From positions 4,154,001 to 4,218,000 of the forward strand of contig NZ_CP041146.1 in NCBI RefSeq assembly GCF_006494775.1: a stretch of DNA of 64,000 nt, written 5' to 3'. The stretch comes from Nocardioides humi. Lineage in GTDB: Bacteria > Actinomycetota > Actinomycetes > Propionibacteriales > Nocardioidaceae. Both the position numbers and the translations under genes were made by a program. The notes under the pieces are model-generated. The model did no database searches. It was not told the DNA's origin and saw only the letters and a program-made list of their open reading frames with translations. Positions 36,569 through 44,947 of this stretch are shown in pieces. Each line of letters starts with the position of its first letter. Position 1 is the stretch's first letter.

Positions 36569-38023
36569 ATGCTCCGTCCCGGATGTCGCCCGCCGGGTCA
36601 CCCGCTCCTGACCGTGATCGCGCTGCTGGCCGCGGTCGAGGTGGCCAGTGGCGTCATCCAGGGCTACTACGGCCCGATCATGGTCGACATCGCCCACGAC
36701 CTCGACGTCCGGTACGCCGACCTCAACTGGCTCGAGGCCGCCCAGCTGATCTTCTCGGCGCTCGTCGTCCCGCCGCTGGCCCGGCTCGGTGACCTGGTGG
36801 GGCACCGGCGGGTGCTGGTCGTGGCGACGGCCGTGACCGCGGCGGCGACGTGGGGGATCGCGTTCGCGCCGAGCTTCCCGCTGATGCTCCTCGCCTGGAC
36901 CCTGCAGGGCACGTACGTCGTGTGGCTGCCGATCGAGGTCGCCGTGATCCATCGGCGGACGGCCGGCCGTCCCGACCAGGGCCGGGTGACCCGTCGGGTG
37001 GCGGCGATCCTGGTGGCGACCCTGGAGCTGTCGGTCATCGCGGCCGCGGTCCTCGCCGGCCAGCTGGCCGACCGCGTCTCGGTCACCACGATGCTCGTCC
37101 TGCCCGCCGTGGTGGTCACTGTGTGCCTGCCGGTGCTCGCGTTCCTCGAGGAGGTCCCGGGCGTGCGCGGCGGCCGCTTCGACTGGGGCGGGCTGGGCCT
37201 GATGACCCTCGCGGTGCTGGCGGTCCTCGGCGGCCTCGTCCTCATCCGGGTGGACGGCGCGAGCTCCGTCCCCGCCTGGCTGCTGGTGCTGCTGGGCGCC
37301 GCGCTGCTGGTGCCCTGGTGGCGCTACGAGACCCGTCACCCCGACCCGCTGGTCGACGTCCGGCTGCTCGCGCACCCGGCCCAGTGGAGCGTCCAGGCCA
37401 CGGCCTTCCTGGTCGGCATGTCGCTGCTCGGCGCGCAGGTGCCGCTGTCGACGTACTTCCGCAGCGACCCGGCCGTGCACGGCTACGGCTTCGGGCTCAC
37501 CGCCGCCGAGGGCTCGGCGCGGATCGCCCTCTACGTCGCGTGCCTGGCCGTCGGCGCCCTGTCCCTCGGCCCGGTCAGCCGACTGCTCGGCGCCCGGCGG
37601 GCGATGACCGTCGGCTGCGTCGTCTACGCCGTCGGGTACGCCGCCTGGCTGCCCCTGCACGCCAGCCCCGGCGCGGCGTGGGGCGTGATGGCGGTGGTCG
37701 GTCTCGGGACCGGCGGCCTGGTGGCGGCGATCCCCGCCGCGGCCGCCGCGGCCGCACCGCCCGGCCGGGTCGGCTCGGCGACCGGTCTCACCAACGCCGC
37801 CAAGACCATCGGCGGCGGCATCGCGTCGTCGGTCTTCGCGATCTGCCTGGCCGGCACCGGGACGCTCGAGGTGAGCGGCGGCAGCCTGGCGGGCTACTAC
37901 GCCGTGTGGTCGATCTGCGCCGTCTCCGGCCTCCTGGCCGCCCTCGTGCTGGCGCTCACCGCGCGCGCCCGCGCCGTCGTCAGCGAGGTGCCAGCAGGTC
38001 CAGAGCGATCGCCTTGTCGATGA
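36569..38023 (+). CDS. MFS transporter
   Basis: The 484-residue protein has about 12-14 hydrophobic helices. Motif-A-like sequence follows helix 2 (ARLGDLVGHRRVLVVATAVTA), with a conserved Arg/Gln-rich helix 4 start and a second GxxxR loop (RLLGARRAMTVG), all typical of drug:proton antiporter MFS proteins of the DHA2 kind. The substrate is unknown. It is divergent from the lipoprotein/sortase operon and convergent with LuxR regulator 2, whose 3' end overlaps it by 44 bases. ATG 36569 is chosen over 36515 because it directly precedes the first helix and has GGTGA upstream. Confidence 0.85.
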   Translation: MLRPGCRPPGHPLLTVIALLAAVEVASGVIQGYYGPIMVDIAHDLDVRYADLNWLEAAQLIFSALVVPPLARLGDLVGHRRVLVVATAVTAAATWGIAFAPSFPLMLLAWTLQGTYVVWLPIEVAVIHRRTAGRPDQGRVTRRVAAILVATLELSVIAAAVLAGQLADRVSVTTMLVLPAVVVTVCLPVLAFLEEVPGVRGGRFDWGGLGLMTLAVLAVLGGLVLIRVDGASSVPAWLLVLLGAALLVPWWRYETRHPDPLVDVRLLAHPAQWSVQATAFLVGMSLLGAQVPLSTYFRSDPAVHGYGFGLTAAEGSARIALYVACLAVGALSLGPVSRLLGARRAMTVGCVVYAVGYAAWLPLHASPGAAWGVMAVVGLGTGGLVAAIPAAAAAAAPPGRVGSATGLTNAAKTIGGGIASSVFAICLAGTGTLEVSGGSLAGYYAVWSICAVSGLLAALVLALTARARAVVSEVPAGPERSPCR

Positions 38024-40574
38024 CCGCGTCGCGGGAGTTGACCCCGAGCTTGCGGTAGATCCGCTGCAGGTGGGTCTTCACCGTGTTCTCCGAGAGGTGG
38101 AGCGCGGCGGCCACCGCGGCCCGCGTGGGATGGCGGGCGAAGGCGGCGATGACGACCCGTTCCTGCGGCGTCAGCGGCGCGGCCAGGATCTCGCCGGTGA
38201 TGCAGTCCGGGACCGGCGCGGCGAGGTGGTCGCGCAGCGCGGCGTCGCCCTGCTCCGCGGCCAGCGCGCGCAGGCGGGCCAGGTCGGCCGCCGGGAGGTA
38301 CATCAGGTGCACACGGGCGCCCTCCCGCCCGACGAGCGCGAGGGCGCGGTCCAGCAGGGCCGCGGCCGTCCCGGGGCGGTCCGTGCGGAGCGCCGCCGCC
38401 GCGCCCAGGGTGAGCACCGCGGCCCGCGAGCGGGTGGTGTGCCCGGCGCGGGACTCCAGGCGGGGCAGCGAGGTGAGCGCCCCGTCGGGCTCGCCGGCCA
38501 GCAGGCGGGCGAGCAGCACGGCGGGCGCCACCTGGCCGGCGTACCTGGTGCGCAGCCGCAGCAGCGGCCCCGCCTTGGTGTGGTTGCCCGCGGCCAGCCA
38601 GAGCACGGCGAGGGCGGCGCGGACCGCGGCCGAGCCGAGGCTGTCGGCCGTGCCGGGCGGGCCGGGCGTGCGGGCCAGCGCGGCCTCGACCCGGTGCGCC
38701 TCGGTGGCCGCCTGGCCGAGCCCGAGCCGGGCGTGCATCAGGGTCCAGGTGAGGAAGGGCCAGAACTCGGAGGTGGCGACGAAGGCGCAGTCGTCGTACT
38801 CCGCCACGGCGGCGGTGAGCTCGAAGTCGTCGAGCAGCAGCGCGGCCTGGCCGATCCGGCCGAGGGCGTTGACGTAGCTGTGCGTCTGCCCCGGGCGCCA
38901 GGCGGCCGGGTCGACGTGGGCCTGCGCAGCCCGCGCCTCGCCGCACCGGCCGTCGATCGCGTTGAGCCCGACGGCGTACACGGCCGTGTGGTTGAGCGAC
39001 TCCGGCCGCGAGCTCAGCGTGATCGCGCGCATCGCGGCGGTGCGGGCGGCCTCGACCTGGGCGTCCTGGAACAGCGAGTAGGCGAGATGGCGCAGGGACG
39101 TCGCGCCGAGGTCGGCGACGTGGTGCTGCTCCCCGTCGGGGATGGTGTCGACGTGGACCAGCGCCTGCTGGGCGGCGCGGCCGGACTCGCCGAAGCGGCC
39201 CAGTGCCCGCAGGCTCGCGACCTTGGCCGTGTGCAGCATCAGCACCTCGCCCGGCGTCGAGCCCGGCGCCGGCGGGCCGACCCAGGACGCCGGGATCCTG
39301 AAGTACTCCGCCGCCGCGCCGAGGGTGGCGGGATCGCGGTGACAGGCCAGGCCGCGCCCGAGGGCGAGGGCGGGGTACTGGCTGAGCGCGCGGCTCGGCA
39401 CGCTCGCCAGCTGGCGGTCGAAGCGCGCCGTGGTGATCGTCTCGGGGTTGCTCGCCACGAGGGCCGCGTAGACCCGGCCGGCGACGTCGTACTGCCGGGC
39501 GCCCACGGCGACGTCGAAGGCCGTCTCGAAGTTGCCGTTGCGGTACAGCCAGGTCGCCGCCAGCCGGGCCGCCCGTGCCTGCGTCGCGGCCGGGAGACGC
39601 GCGGCGTCGGCGAGCATCGCGGTCCGCAGCGACTCGACGTACTGGAAGACCTGACGGCCCGGCGCGAACGGGATCCAGCGGCCGAAGCCGTTCCACTCCA
39701 GCTCGGCGAGCGTCTGCTTGACGTCGGTGGTGCCGGTCAGCTCGATGGCGAGGTCGGTGTCGAAGTACGGCGGCAGGCAGGTCGCCAGCACGAGCTCGTA
39801 GGCTGCGCCGGCGGCGAGCTGGACGCGCAGGTCCTCGGCGACGAGCGACTGCCAGTCGGGGCTGCCCGGCTCCGCGCCGGTGCGCGCCAGCGAGAGCATG
39901 CCGGCCCGGATCGCGAGCGCGAAGCCGCCCGTGACCGCCTGCAGCTCGGCGGCGTGCCCGGCCGCTCCCGGCTCGCCGAAGGCCGCCAGCAGCTCGTGCG
40001 TCTCGTCCTCGGTGAAGGCGAGGTCGGCGGCGGTCAGCAGCTCCACCTCGCCGCGCAGGGTCCGGCCCGGGCTGGCCACGCCGGTGGTGGTCCGGGTCGT
40101 CACGACGACCCGGAGCCCGGGGCACAGCCGGACCAGTCGGAGCAGGTCGGCGTCGACCGCGCCGGCGTCGTCGCGCAGGCGCTCGTGGGCGTCGACCACC
40201 AGCACGAGCGGGTCGTGCCCGGTCGATGCGCCGGTCAGCGTTCCGGTCAGCGTTCCGGTCAGCGCTCCGGCCACGAGTGCGGGCAGGTCGGCGGTGCGCT
40301 CGACGTCGTCCACCAGCGCGGCGGCCTCGTCGGCGGGCAGGACCCCGAGCCGGCCGGCGTTCGTCAGCACGGCCTGCCAGAACGTCGTCCGGGGGACGTG
40401 GTCGGTCTCGAGGGTGACCCAGACGACCGAGCCGGCGGGGCGCGGGGCGACCCAGCAGCGGACCAGGCTGGTCTTGCCGGACCCGCTGGGAGCCGACAGC
40501 ACGACCAGCTGGGACTCGCCCCGGTCGAGCCGGGCGTGCAGCCGCGGGCGTGCGAGCAGGACGGGTCCCGTCAT
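37980..40574 (-). CDS. LuxR-family STAND ATPase regulator (MalT/LAL type) 2
   Basis: The 864-residue regulator is intact. It has a P-loop (SAPSGSGKTSLVRCW), Walker B-like LVLVVDAHER, a long helical-repeat middle and a LuxR DNA-binding domain (LTPQERVVIAAFARHP to LSENTVKTHLQRIYRKLG). It is clearly a paralogue of regulator 1, with long shared stretches such as ELEWNGFGRWIPFAPG and QVFQYVESLR. The two stand on either side of the sortase-fusion operon. Three in-frame 12-bp repeats (LTGT units) lie between the P-loop and Walker B. Its 3' end overlaps the MFS gene. It may control the surface-protein cluster, the MFS gene, or both. Confidence 0.9.
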   Translation of the reverse strand: MTGPVLLARPRLHARLDRGESQLVVLSAPSGSGKTSLVRCWVAPRPAGSVVWVTLETDHVPRTTFWQAVLTNAGRLGVLPADEAAALVDDVERTADLPALVAGALTGTLTGTLTGASTGHDPLVLVVDAHERLRDDAGAVDADLLRLVRLCPGLRVVVTTRTTTGVASPGRTLRGEVELLTAADLAFTEDETHELLAAFGEPGAAGHAAELQAVTGGFALAIRAGMLSLARTGAEPGSPDWQSLVAEDLRVQLAAGAAYELVLATCLPPYFDTDLAIELTGTTDVKQTLAELEWNGFGRWIPFAPGRQVFQYVESLRTAMLADAARLPAATQARAARLAATWLYRNGNFETAFDVAVGARQYDVAGRVYAALVASNPETITTARFDRQLASVPSRALSQYPALALGRGLACHRDPATLGAAAEYFRIPASWVGPPAPGSTPGEVLMLHTAKVASLRALGRFGESGRAAQQALVHVDTIPDGEQHHVADLGATSLRHLAYSLFQDAQVEAARTAAMRAITLSSRPESLNHTAVYAVGLNAIDGRCGEARAAQAHVDPAAWRPGQTHSYVNALGRIGQAALLLDDFELTAAVAEYDDCAFVATSEFWPFLTWTLMHARLGLGQAATEAHRVEAALARTPGPPGTADSLGSAAVRAALAVLWLAAGNHTKAGPLLRLRTRYAGQVAPAVLLARLLAGEPDGALTSLPRLESRAGHTTRSRAAVLTLGAAAALRTDRPGTAAALLDRALALVGREGARVHLMYLPAADLARLRALAAEQGDAALRDHLAAPVPDCITGEILAAPLTPQERVVIAAFARHPTRAAVAAALHLSENTVKTHLQRIYRKLGVNSRDAVIDKAIALDLLAPR
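40234..40269 (-). repeat. Three tandem 12-bp repeats in LuxR regulator 2
   Basis: GTCAGCGTTCCG is repeated twice exactly and once with a single change (40234-40245, 40246-40257 and 40258-40269). It adds Leu-Thr-Gly-Thr units in frame just before the Walker B region. Regulator 1 lacks the array. Confidence 0.85.
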
Positions 40575-40614
40575 GAGTCGTCCTCTCTCGGCCGTCCCCC
40601 TCCCGGCCCTGACT

Positions 40615-40736
40615 CTAGTGGTCCGTCGCAGAAATGGCTCACCACCTCACGCACCCAGGGCACGCACTTCGCCAACGCGGCGAGGTGCGTGCCTGGACGG
40701 CTCCCAGCCCGCGTTTTAGCTGCGACGCGCTACTAG
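40615..40736. mobile_element. MITE-like element with an internal hairpin
   Basis: The 122-bp segment has 17-bp inverted ends with three mismatches: CTAGTGGTCCGTCGCAG (40615-40631) and CTGCGACGCGCTACTAG (40720-40736). Inside is a strong hairpin, GGCACGCACTTCGCC (40659-40673) against GGCGAGGTGCGTGCC (40679-40693). No reading frame fits. It lies just upstream of LuxR regulator 2, and similar ends occur at 16902-16930. Confidence 0.55.
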
Positions 40737-40746
40737 GGCCTCCGGG

Positions 40747-41108
40747 TCAGATGCGGGCCTCCCCGCCCCAGTTCGCGAGCTTCACCGCGATGTCGTGGAG
40801 CCGGCTCTCCGGGACGCCCTCGGCCTCGAAGGCCAGTTGGACGTGGTCGTCGGAGGTGCGGGCGAGGCCGACCTTCCCGGACTCGGGCAGGTGCTCGATG
40901 ATCCGGATCAGCCGGTTGCCGATCCGGCCGAGCTGCGAGGCGTGCTCGTCGGAGAGCTGGCCGAGGGCCTCGGGCTCGCGGTGGTGCAGGGTCAGGCCGA
41001 GGCGGCCGCCGGCGTCGTGGCGGGCGAGGATCCAGACCTCGTCCTCCCAGACCACCTGGCCGGGGCGAAGGACGTGCTGTCGATGAGCGGCTGCGCGGAC
41101 TCCGTCAT
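40747..41108 (-). CDS. Small hypothetical protein, frame-disrupted near its start
   Basis: The first 16 codons from ATG 41108 (MTESAQPLIDSTSFAP) and the rest (VVWEDEVWILARHDAGG to LANWGGEARI) lie in different frames. One missing G/C near 41060-41067 (a CCGGGG run) would join them into a soluble protein of about 120 residues. The body has a helix-strand pattern (EHASQLGRIGNRLIRIIEHL, HVQLAFEAEGVPESRLHDI) that I do not assign to a family. There is no signal peptide or membrane segment. It lies between the MITE-like element and the divergent glycosidase-like gene. Confidence 0.65.
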
Positions 41109-41214
41109 GGCGACACTCTGCCACCCGGGCCCCGCGTGCCGACGGCCGCCCCCTGTCGGCCGGCCGGACCCGTGACCTCAAAGTCGTGTGACTTGGTGCA
41201 GTATCATGCTCGCC

Positions 41215-42108
41215 ATGACCCTGGCAGCCCTCGCCGTCCCGACGTACGACGACCCGCGGGTCGTCGTACCCGCCCCCGCCGCCGGTGCCGGCAACTGGGC
41301 CGGTGCGGCGAGCGCCGTCCTGGTCGACGGCACCTTCTGGCTGACCTATCGCGTGCGTCGCCCGCTCGACGAGGGGCGTGGAGTCTCCGTCGTCGTCGCG
41401 CGCTCCGACGACGGCGAGCGGTTCACGTCCGTCGCCGAGGTGCACCGCGAGGCCTTCGGCTGCGAGTCCTTCGAGCGACCGGTCCTGGTGCCCGTTCCCG
41501 GCGTCGGCTGGCGGCTCTACCTCTCCTGCGCGACCCCCGGCTCGAAGCACTGGTGGGTCGACAGCCTGACCGCCGCCACCCCCGAGGACCTGCCCGGCGG
41601 CCGGCGCCGGGTGGTCCTCCCCGGCGACGACGCGGTCGCGGTCAAGGACCCCGTCGTCACCCACGGCCCGGACGGCTGGGAGATGTGGCTGTGCTGCCAC
41701 CCCCTCACCGAGCCCGGCCACGAGGACCGGATGACCACGCGCCTGCTCCGCAGCGCCGACGGCCTCGCCTGGACCGACCACGGCGAGGTCCTCGCCGGCC
41801 GCCCGGGGGAGTGGGACGCCCGCGGCGCCCGGGTCACGACCGTGCTCCCGCCGGTCGCCGGCAGCCCACTGACCGTCCTGTACGACGGCCGCCCCGACGC
41901 CGCCTCCAACTGGTTCGAGACCACCGGCACCGCCACCTGGGACGGCGCCCGCCTGGTCGCCGCCGCCGGCCCGCCGATCACCTCCCCGCACAGCGACGGC
42001 GCCTGGCGCTACGCCTCCGCCGTCCCCCTGCCCGACGGCCGGACCCGCTTCTACGTCGAGGCAGCGCGCCCCGACGGCGCGCACGACCTGGTCACCGTGG
42101 TGCGCTGA
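41215..42108 (+). CDS. Glycosidase-like five-bladed beta-propeller protein (GH43/GH130-type fold)
   Basis: The 297-residue protein has the repeated blade pattern of GH43/GH68/GH130-type propellers. Examples are GAASAVLVDGTFWLTYRV, SDDGERFTSVAEV, ESFERPVLVPVPGVGWRLYLSC, VKDPVVTHGPDGWEMWLCC, ADGLAWTDHG and SNWFETTGTATWDG. The Asp at VKDPVV and the Glu at SFERP are in positions where such enzymes keep active-site acids, but the substrate is not clear and there is no signal peptide. ATG 41215 is chosen since family-like sequence begins there; ATG 41206 and 41188 are alternatives. AAGTC-GTGT-GACTT (41181-41194) upstream looks like a small operator. Confidence 0.7.
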   Translation: MTLAALAVPTYDDPRVVVPAPAAGAGNWAGAASAVLVDGTFWLTYRVRRPLDEGRGVSVVVARSDDGERFTSVAEVHREAFGCESFERPVLVPVPGVGWRLYLSCATPGSKHWWVDSLTAATPEDLPGGRRRVVLPGDDAVAVKDPVVTHGPDGWEMWLCCHPLTEPGHEDRMTTRLLRSADGLAWTDHGEVLAGRPGEWDARGARVTTVLPPVAGSPLTVLYDGRPDAASNWFETTGTATWDGARLVAAAGPPITSPHSDGAWRYASAVPLPDGRTRFYVEAARPDGAHDLVTVVR

Positions 42109-42119
42109 GGCCGCTGGTC

Positions 42120-42192
42120 GGCCGTCCGTCCGGGCGCCGCAGGCGCCGCACGGCTGCTCCCCGCGGCGATGTCGGGGCCCGGACGGACGGCC
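42120..42192. terminator. Bidirectional terminator hairpin
   Basis: GGCCGTCCGTCCGGGC (42120-42135) and GCCCGGACGGACGGCC (42177-42192) are perfect 16-bp inverted repeats with a 41-base loop. They sit between the convergent ends of the glycosidase-like and sulfotransferase genes. Confidence 0.65.
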
Positions 42193-42194
42193 CC

Positions 42195-43161
42195 TCAGCC
42201 TGTTCCGCTCCGGGTCCGCTGGGCGAACGACCCGCGGTCCCGGGTCGAGGTCCAGTCGGAGAAGTCCTCGCCGGTGATCTCGGCCAGCAGCCGGATGTCG
42301 TCGGCGAAGGCCGGCAGCAGGCGCTCGCGCTGCGCGGGCGTGAGCGAGGGCCGGTGCGCGTCGCCGGTCTGCAGCCGGGCCACGAGGGGTGCGCTGGCCC
42401 GCCGCCACAGCTCCGGGCGGGCGAACGGCCCACGCCCCGGCACGCACCGCCGGGCCGAGGACGCGGGGACGCCAGCCGGGCGCGACGTACGGCCGGGAGT
42501 TGTCGCGCGGGATCGACGTCACCTGGCCCTCGCGGATGCCGAGGAACCGGCAGGCGCGGTCGACGGTCTCCGCGGGGCGGTCGACGATGTCGCGATAGCG
42601 CACCACCAGGACCCGCGCCGGGTCGACGAGCTTGACCAGGTCGCGCAGCTGCTCGCCGTACAGGCCGAGGTCGCGGTAGCGCCAGAACGGTGCGTGCCCG
42701 GCGGCGATCCGCTCCGGCTCGAGCCGGAACGCCGTCTCGAAGTCGGCCTCCGGCTCGAGGCCGTCGGACCACAGGTGCATCCAGTTGCTGTACGCGCGGT
42801 CGATCGGGTCGCGGACGACGGCGATCAGCCGCACCTCGGGCAGCGCGTCGGCGATCCGGCGCTGCGCGCCGCGGTGCCAGAGGTAGAACGGGGTGCTCTC
42901 GCCGCGGACCGCGTCCGGCGGCGCGGGGCGGAACAGGTCGTCGTACTCCTCGGCCCGCCAGATCCACTCCTGCTGGGAGTGCCGGTCGCCGGGGCCGCGC
43001 CAGTGCGGCGGGGGAGCGCCCTCGCAGAGCCAGAACTTCGGCTCCTTGGGCGTCGTGACGAAGACGTCGGGGTGGGCGGCCAGGGCGAGGTGGAGCGCGC
43101 TGGTGCCGGCCTTGGGCGCCCCGATCAGGAGGAAGTAGGGGCGCGGCTCCCGCAAAGTCAT
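42195..43161 (-). CDS. Sulfotransferase, frame-disrupted
   Basis: The protein of about 322 residues has the PAPS-dependent sulfotransferase motifs: a 5'-phosphosulfate loop GAPKAGTSALHLAL at about residues 12-25 and a 3'-phosphate motif VVRDPIDRAYSNWMH. It also has YRDIVDRPAETVDRACRFLGI, and the usual end DIRLLAEITGEDFSDW is in a second frame. The frames are joined near 42440 by a net +1 step (one extra base or two missing). It would move sulfate from PAPS to a hydroxyl group, possibly on a lipid or sugar. The minus-strand start (43161) has TAGACT seven bases before the ATG, which suggests a leaderless transcript. Confidence 0.82.
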
Positions 43162-43259
43162 GTAGGTCAGTCTAGATACATAAATACGTCGAGCGCGAGT
43201 GTCTCGTGCGCTGGCAGCGAGCCTGCAACGATCGTCCTCCATCCGGACATGGGAGGGGC

Positions 43260-43826
43260 ATGAGGGACATCGCCGCTCGCGAGGACGATTTCCGGCGACT
43301 GTACGCCGCGCACTTCGACCCCGTCCTCGGCTTCGCGCTGCGCCGCACCGCCCGCCCGGAGGACGCCGCCGACGTCACCGCCGACACCTTCCTCGTCGCC
43401 TGGCGTCGCCTCTCCCACGTGCCGTCCGGCGAGGCCGCCGGCCCTTGGCTGTACGGCGTCGCGCGGCGCACCCTCGCCAACCAGCGCCGAGGCGAGGCCC
43501 GGCGCACTGCGCTCGGCGAGCGGCTGCGGCTCCAGCTCGCCCACGCGGTCGCGGACCTCGCCGACGACGTGGTCCACCGCGCCGACGTCACCGCCGCGAT
43601 GAAGCGGCTCAGCGCCCGCGACGAGGAGGTTCTCCAGCTGCACCTCTGGGAGGGCCTCGAGCCGCGCGAGATCGCCGAGGTGCTCGGCATCCCGGCCACC
43701 GTCGTCCGGCCGCGACTGTCGCGGGCCCGGTCCCGGCTCCGCGACCTGCTCGGCAACGATCCGGACGAGGGCGGACATTCCACCAGTGAACCCACCGCGT
43801 CGACCCGGGACGGAGGAACCCGATGA
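43260..43826 (+). CDS. ECF RNA polymerase sigma factor
   Basis: This 188-residue protein has sigma region 2 (FRRLYAAHFDPVLGFALRRT, DAADVTADTFLVAWRRL) and the following WLYGVARRTLANQRR, then region 4 (LSARDEEVLQLHLWEGLEPREIAEVLGI with a recognition helix PATVVRPRLSRARSRL). That is the standard ECF layout. It starts at ATG 43260 behind GGGAGGGG and ends in an ATGA overlap with the anti-sigma-like membrane protein. Target promoters cannot be read here; a typical ECF factor would activate its own promoter upstream of 43260. Confidence 0.93.
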   Translation: MRDIAAREDDFRRLYAAHFDPVLGFALRRTARPEDAADVTADTFLVAWRRLSHVPSGEAAGPWLYGVARRTLANQRRGEARRTALGERLRLQLAHAVADLADDVVHRADVTAAMKRLSARDEEVLQLHLWEGLEPREIAEVLGIPATVVRPRLSRARSRLRDLLGNDPDEGGHSTSEPTASTRDGGTR

Positions 43827-44890
43827 ACCGCAAGATCACCGACGCCGGCGTCGCCGGTCTCGACCTCCGCCACGGGCGCGCCGAGCTCCTGGAGGAGATC
43901 ATGTCCCAGCCCGCCCTCGCGCCCACCTCCCCCGGCGGACCGGCGCCCGCGCGCCGCCGTTGGATCCCGGTCGCCGCGGCCGCCGCCGTGCTCGCGGTCG
44001 TCGGTGGTGCCGTGTGGATCGGCCATCAGGGGCCGGGGTCCACCCCCGTCGCCCAGAGTCCTGCCGGTCAGAGCCCCGGCGGCGTCGGCACCGGCGACCG
44101 CGCGGTCCTCGACGAGCCCGGCTGGACGATCGACAATGTCAACGACGACCGCGAGGACGGCGGCGAGATCGCCTACGTCCGCGGTGAGGAGAGTCTGGAG
44201 ATCCACTGGAGGCCGGCCGACCAGTACGACGGCTACGTCGAGGACCGCGCCGACATCGGACCGTCCCGCGACGTCGTGCTGCTCGGCGAGCCTTCGTTGC
44301 TGTGGGCCTACTCCGACCTCGACCACACCGTCATCCGCCCGCCGTCGGGCGCCTTCATGATCGAGGTGCGGGGCGGGGGAATGGACGAGGCCGGCTATCT
44401 GGCGTTGCTGGATCGGCTCCGGCTGGTGGACCGGGCCGGGCTGATGGCCCACCTGCCCGACGCGTTCGTCACCGACGACGAGCGCCCGGACGCGATCGCG
44501 CAGATGCTGGCGCAGCTGCCGTTGCCCGACGGATTCGACCCCGCGACAGTGGCCAGTGACGAGCCCCAGCGCTACCACCTGATCGCCAACGTGACCGCCG
44601 CGGTCACCTGCGCCTGGATCGACTCCTACCTCGCCGCCCGCGAGTCGGGCGACGCCGTAGGGACCACCGCCGCGCAGGAGGCGCTCGGCACCGCGCGGGA
44701 CTGGGCGGTGCTCCGGGAGATCGCCGATGACGGCGGCTGGTCCGAGGCGATCTGGGACTACGCCGATCTGGTGGTCGCCGGCTCCGGCACGGACGGGCCG
44801 AAGAACGAGCTGGCGGGCTACCGGGACGGCCTCGGCTGTGCCGGGCGGGGCCCGGTCGCGGCCGAGACTCCCGAGACTCCCGCCCCCTGA
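43823..44890 (+). CDS. Membrane protein paired with the ECF sigma factor (putative anti-sigma, CU044_5270-like)
   Basis: The 355-residue protein has a short cytoplasmic N-terminus of about 46 residues (ELLEEIMSQPALAP), one membrane helix (WIPVAAAAAVLAVVGGAVWIG) and a large outer domain of about 280 residues. It overlaps the sigma gene by four bases, the usual arrangement for an anti-sigma partner. The N-terminus lacks a zinc anti-sigma His-x3-Cys-x2-Cys motif, so it is not of that class; it resembles the CU044_5270-like group seen after ECF genes. The outer domain may sense the signal. Its function as an anti-sigma factor is inferred from position. Confidence 0.7.
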   Translation: MNRKITDAGVAGLDLRHGRAELLEEIMSQPALAPTSPGGPAPARRRWIPVAAAAAVLAVVGGAVWIGHQGPGSTPVAQSPAGQSPGGVGTGDRAVLDEPGWTIDNVNDDREDGGEIAYVRGEESLEIHWRPADQYDGYVEDRADIGPSRDVVLLGEPSLLWAYSDLDHTVIRPPSGAFMIEVRGGGMDEAGYLALLDRLRLVDRAGLMAHLPDAFVTDDERPDAIAQMLAQLPLPDGFDPATVASDEPQRYHLIANVTAAVTCAWIDSYLAARESGDAVGTTAAQEALGTARDWAVLREIADDGGWSEAIWDYADLVVAGSGTDGPKNELAGYRDGLGCAGRGPVAAETPETPAP

Positions 44891-44903
44891 GCGGCACTCG
44901 CCG

Positions 44904-44936
44904 ATCCGCCCTCCGGCCCGGCGCCGGAGGGCGGAT
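44904..44936 (+). terminator. 14-bp perfect hairpin before purC
   Basis: ATCCGCCCTCCGGC (44904-44917) pairs exactly with GCCGGAGGGCGGAT (44923-44936) across a five-base loop, 13 bases after the anti-sigma-like stop. It is likely the sigma operon terminator. Its right arm ends 11 bases before the purC GTG, so it may also affect purC initiation. Confidence 0.6.
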
Positions 44937-44947
44937 AGGGTCGCGGC

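Noticed and set aside
41181..41194. Riboswitch or terminator before the glycosidase-like gene
   Set aside because: Only a 5-bp inverted repeat with a four-base spacer; at most a small operator, too little for a separate feature.
42195..43161. Sulfotransferase break as programmed frameshifting
   Set aside because: No slippery heptamer followed by a stem was seen, and many unrelated genes in the window share similar G/C-run breaks.
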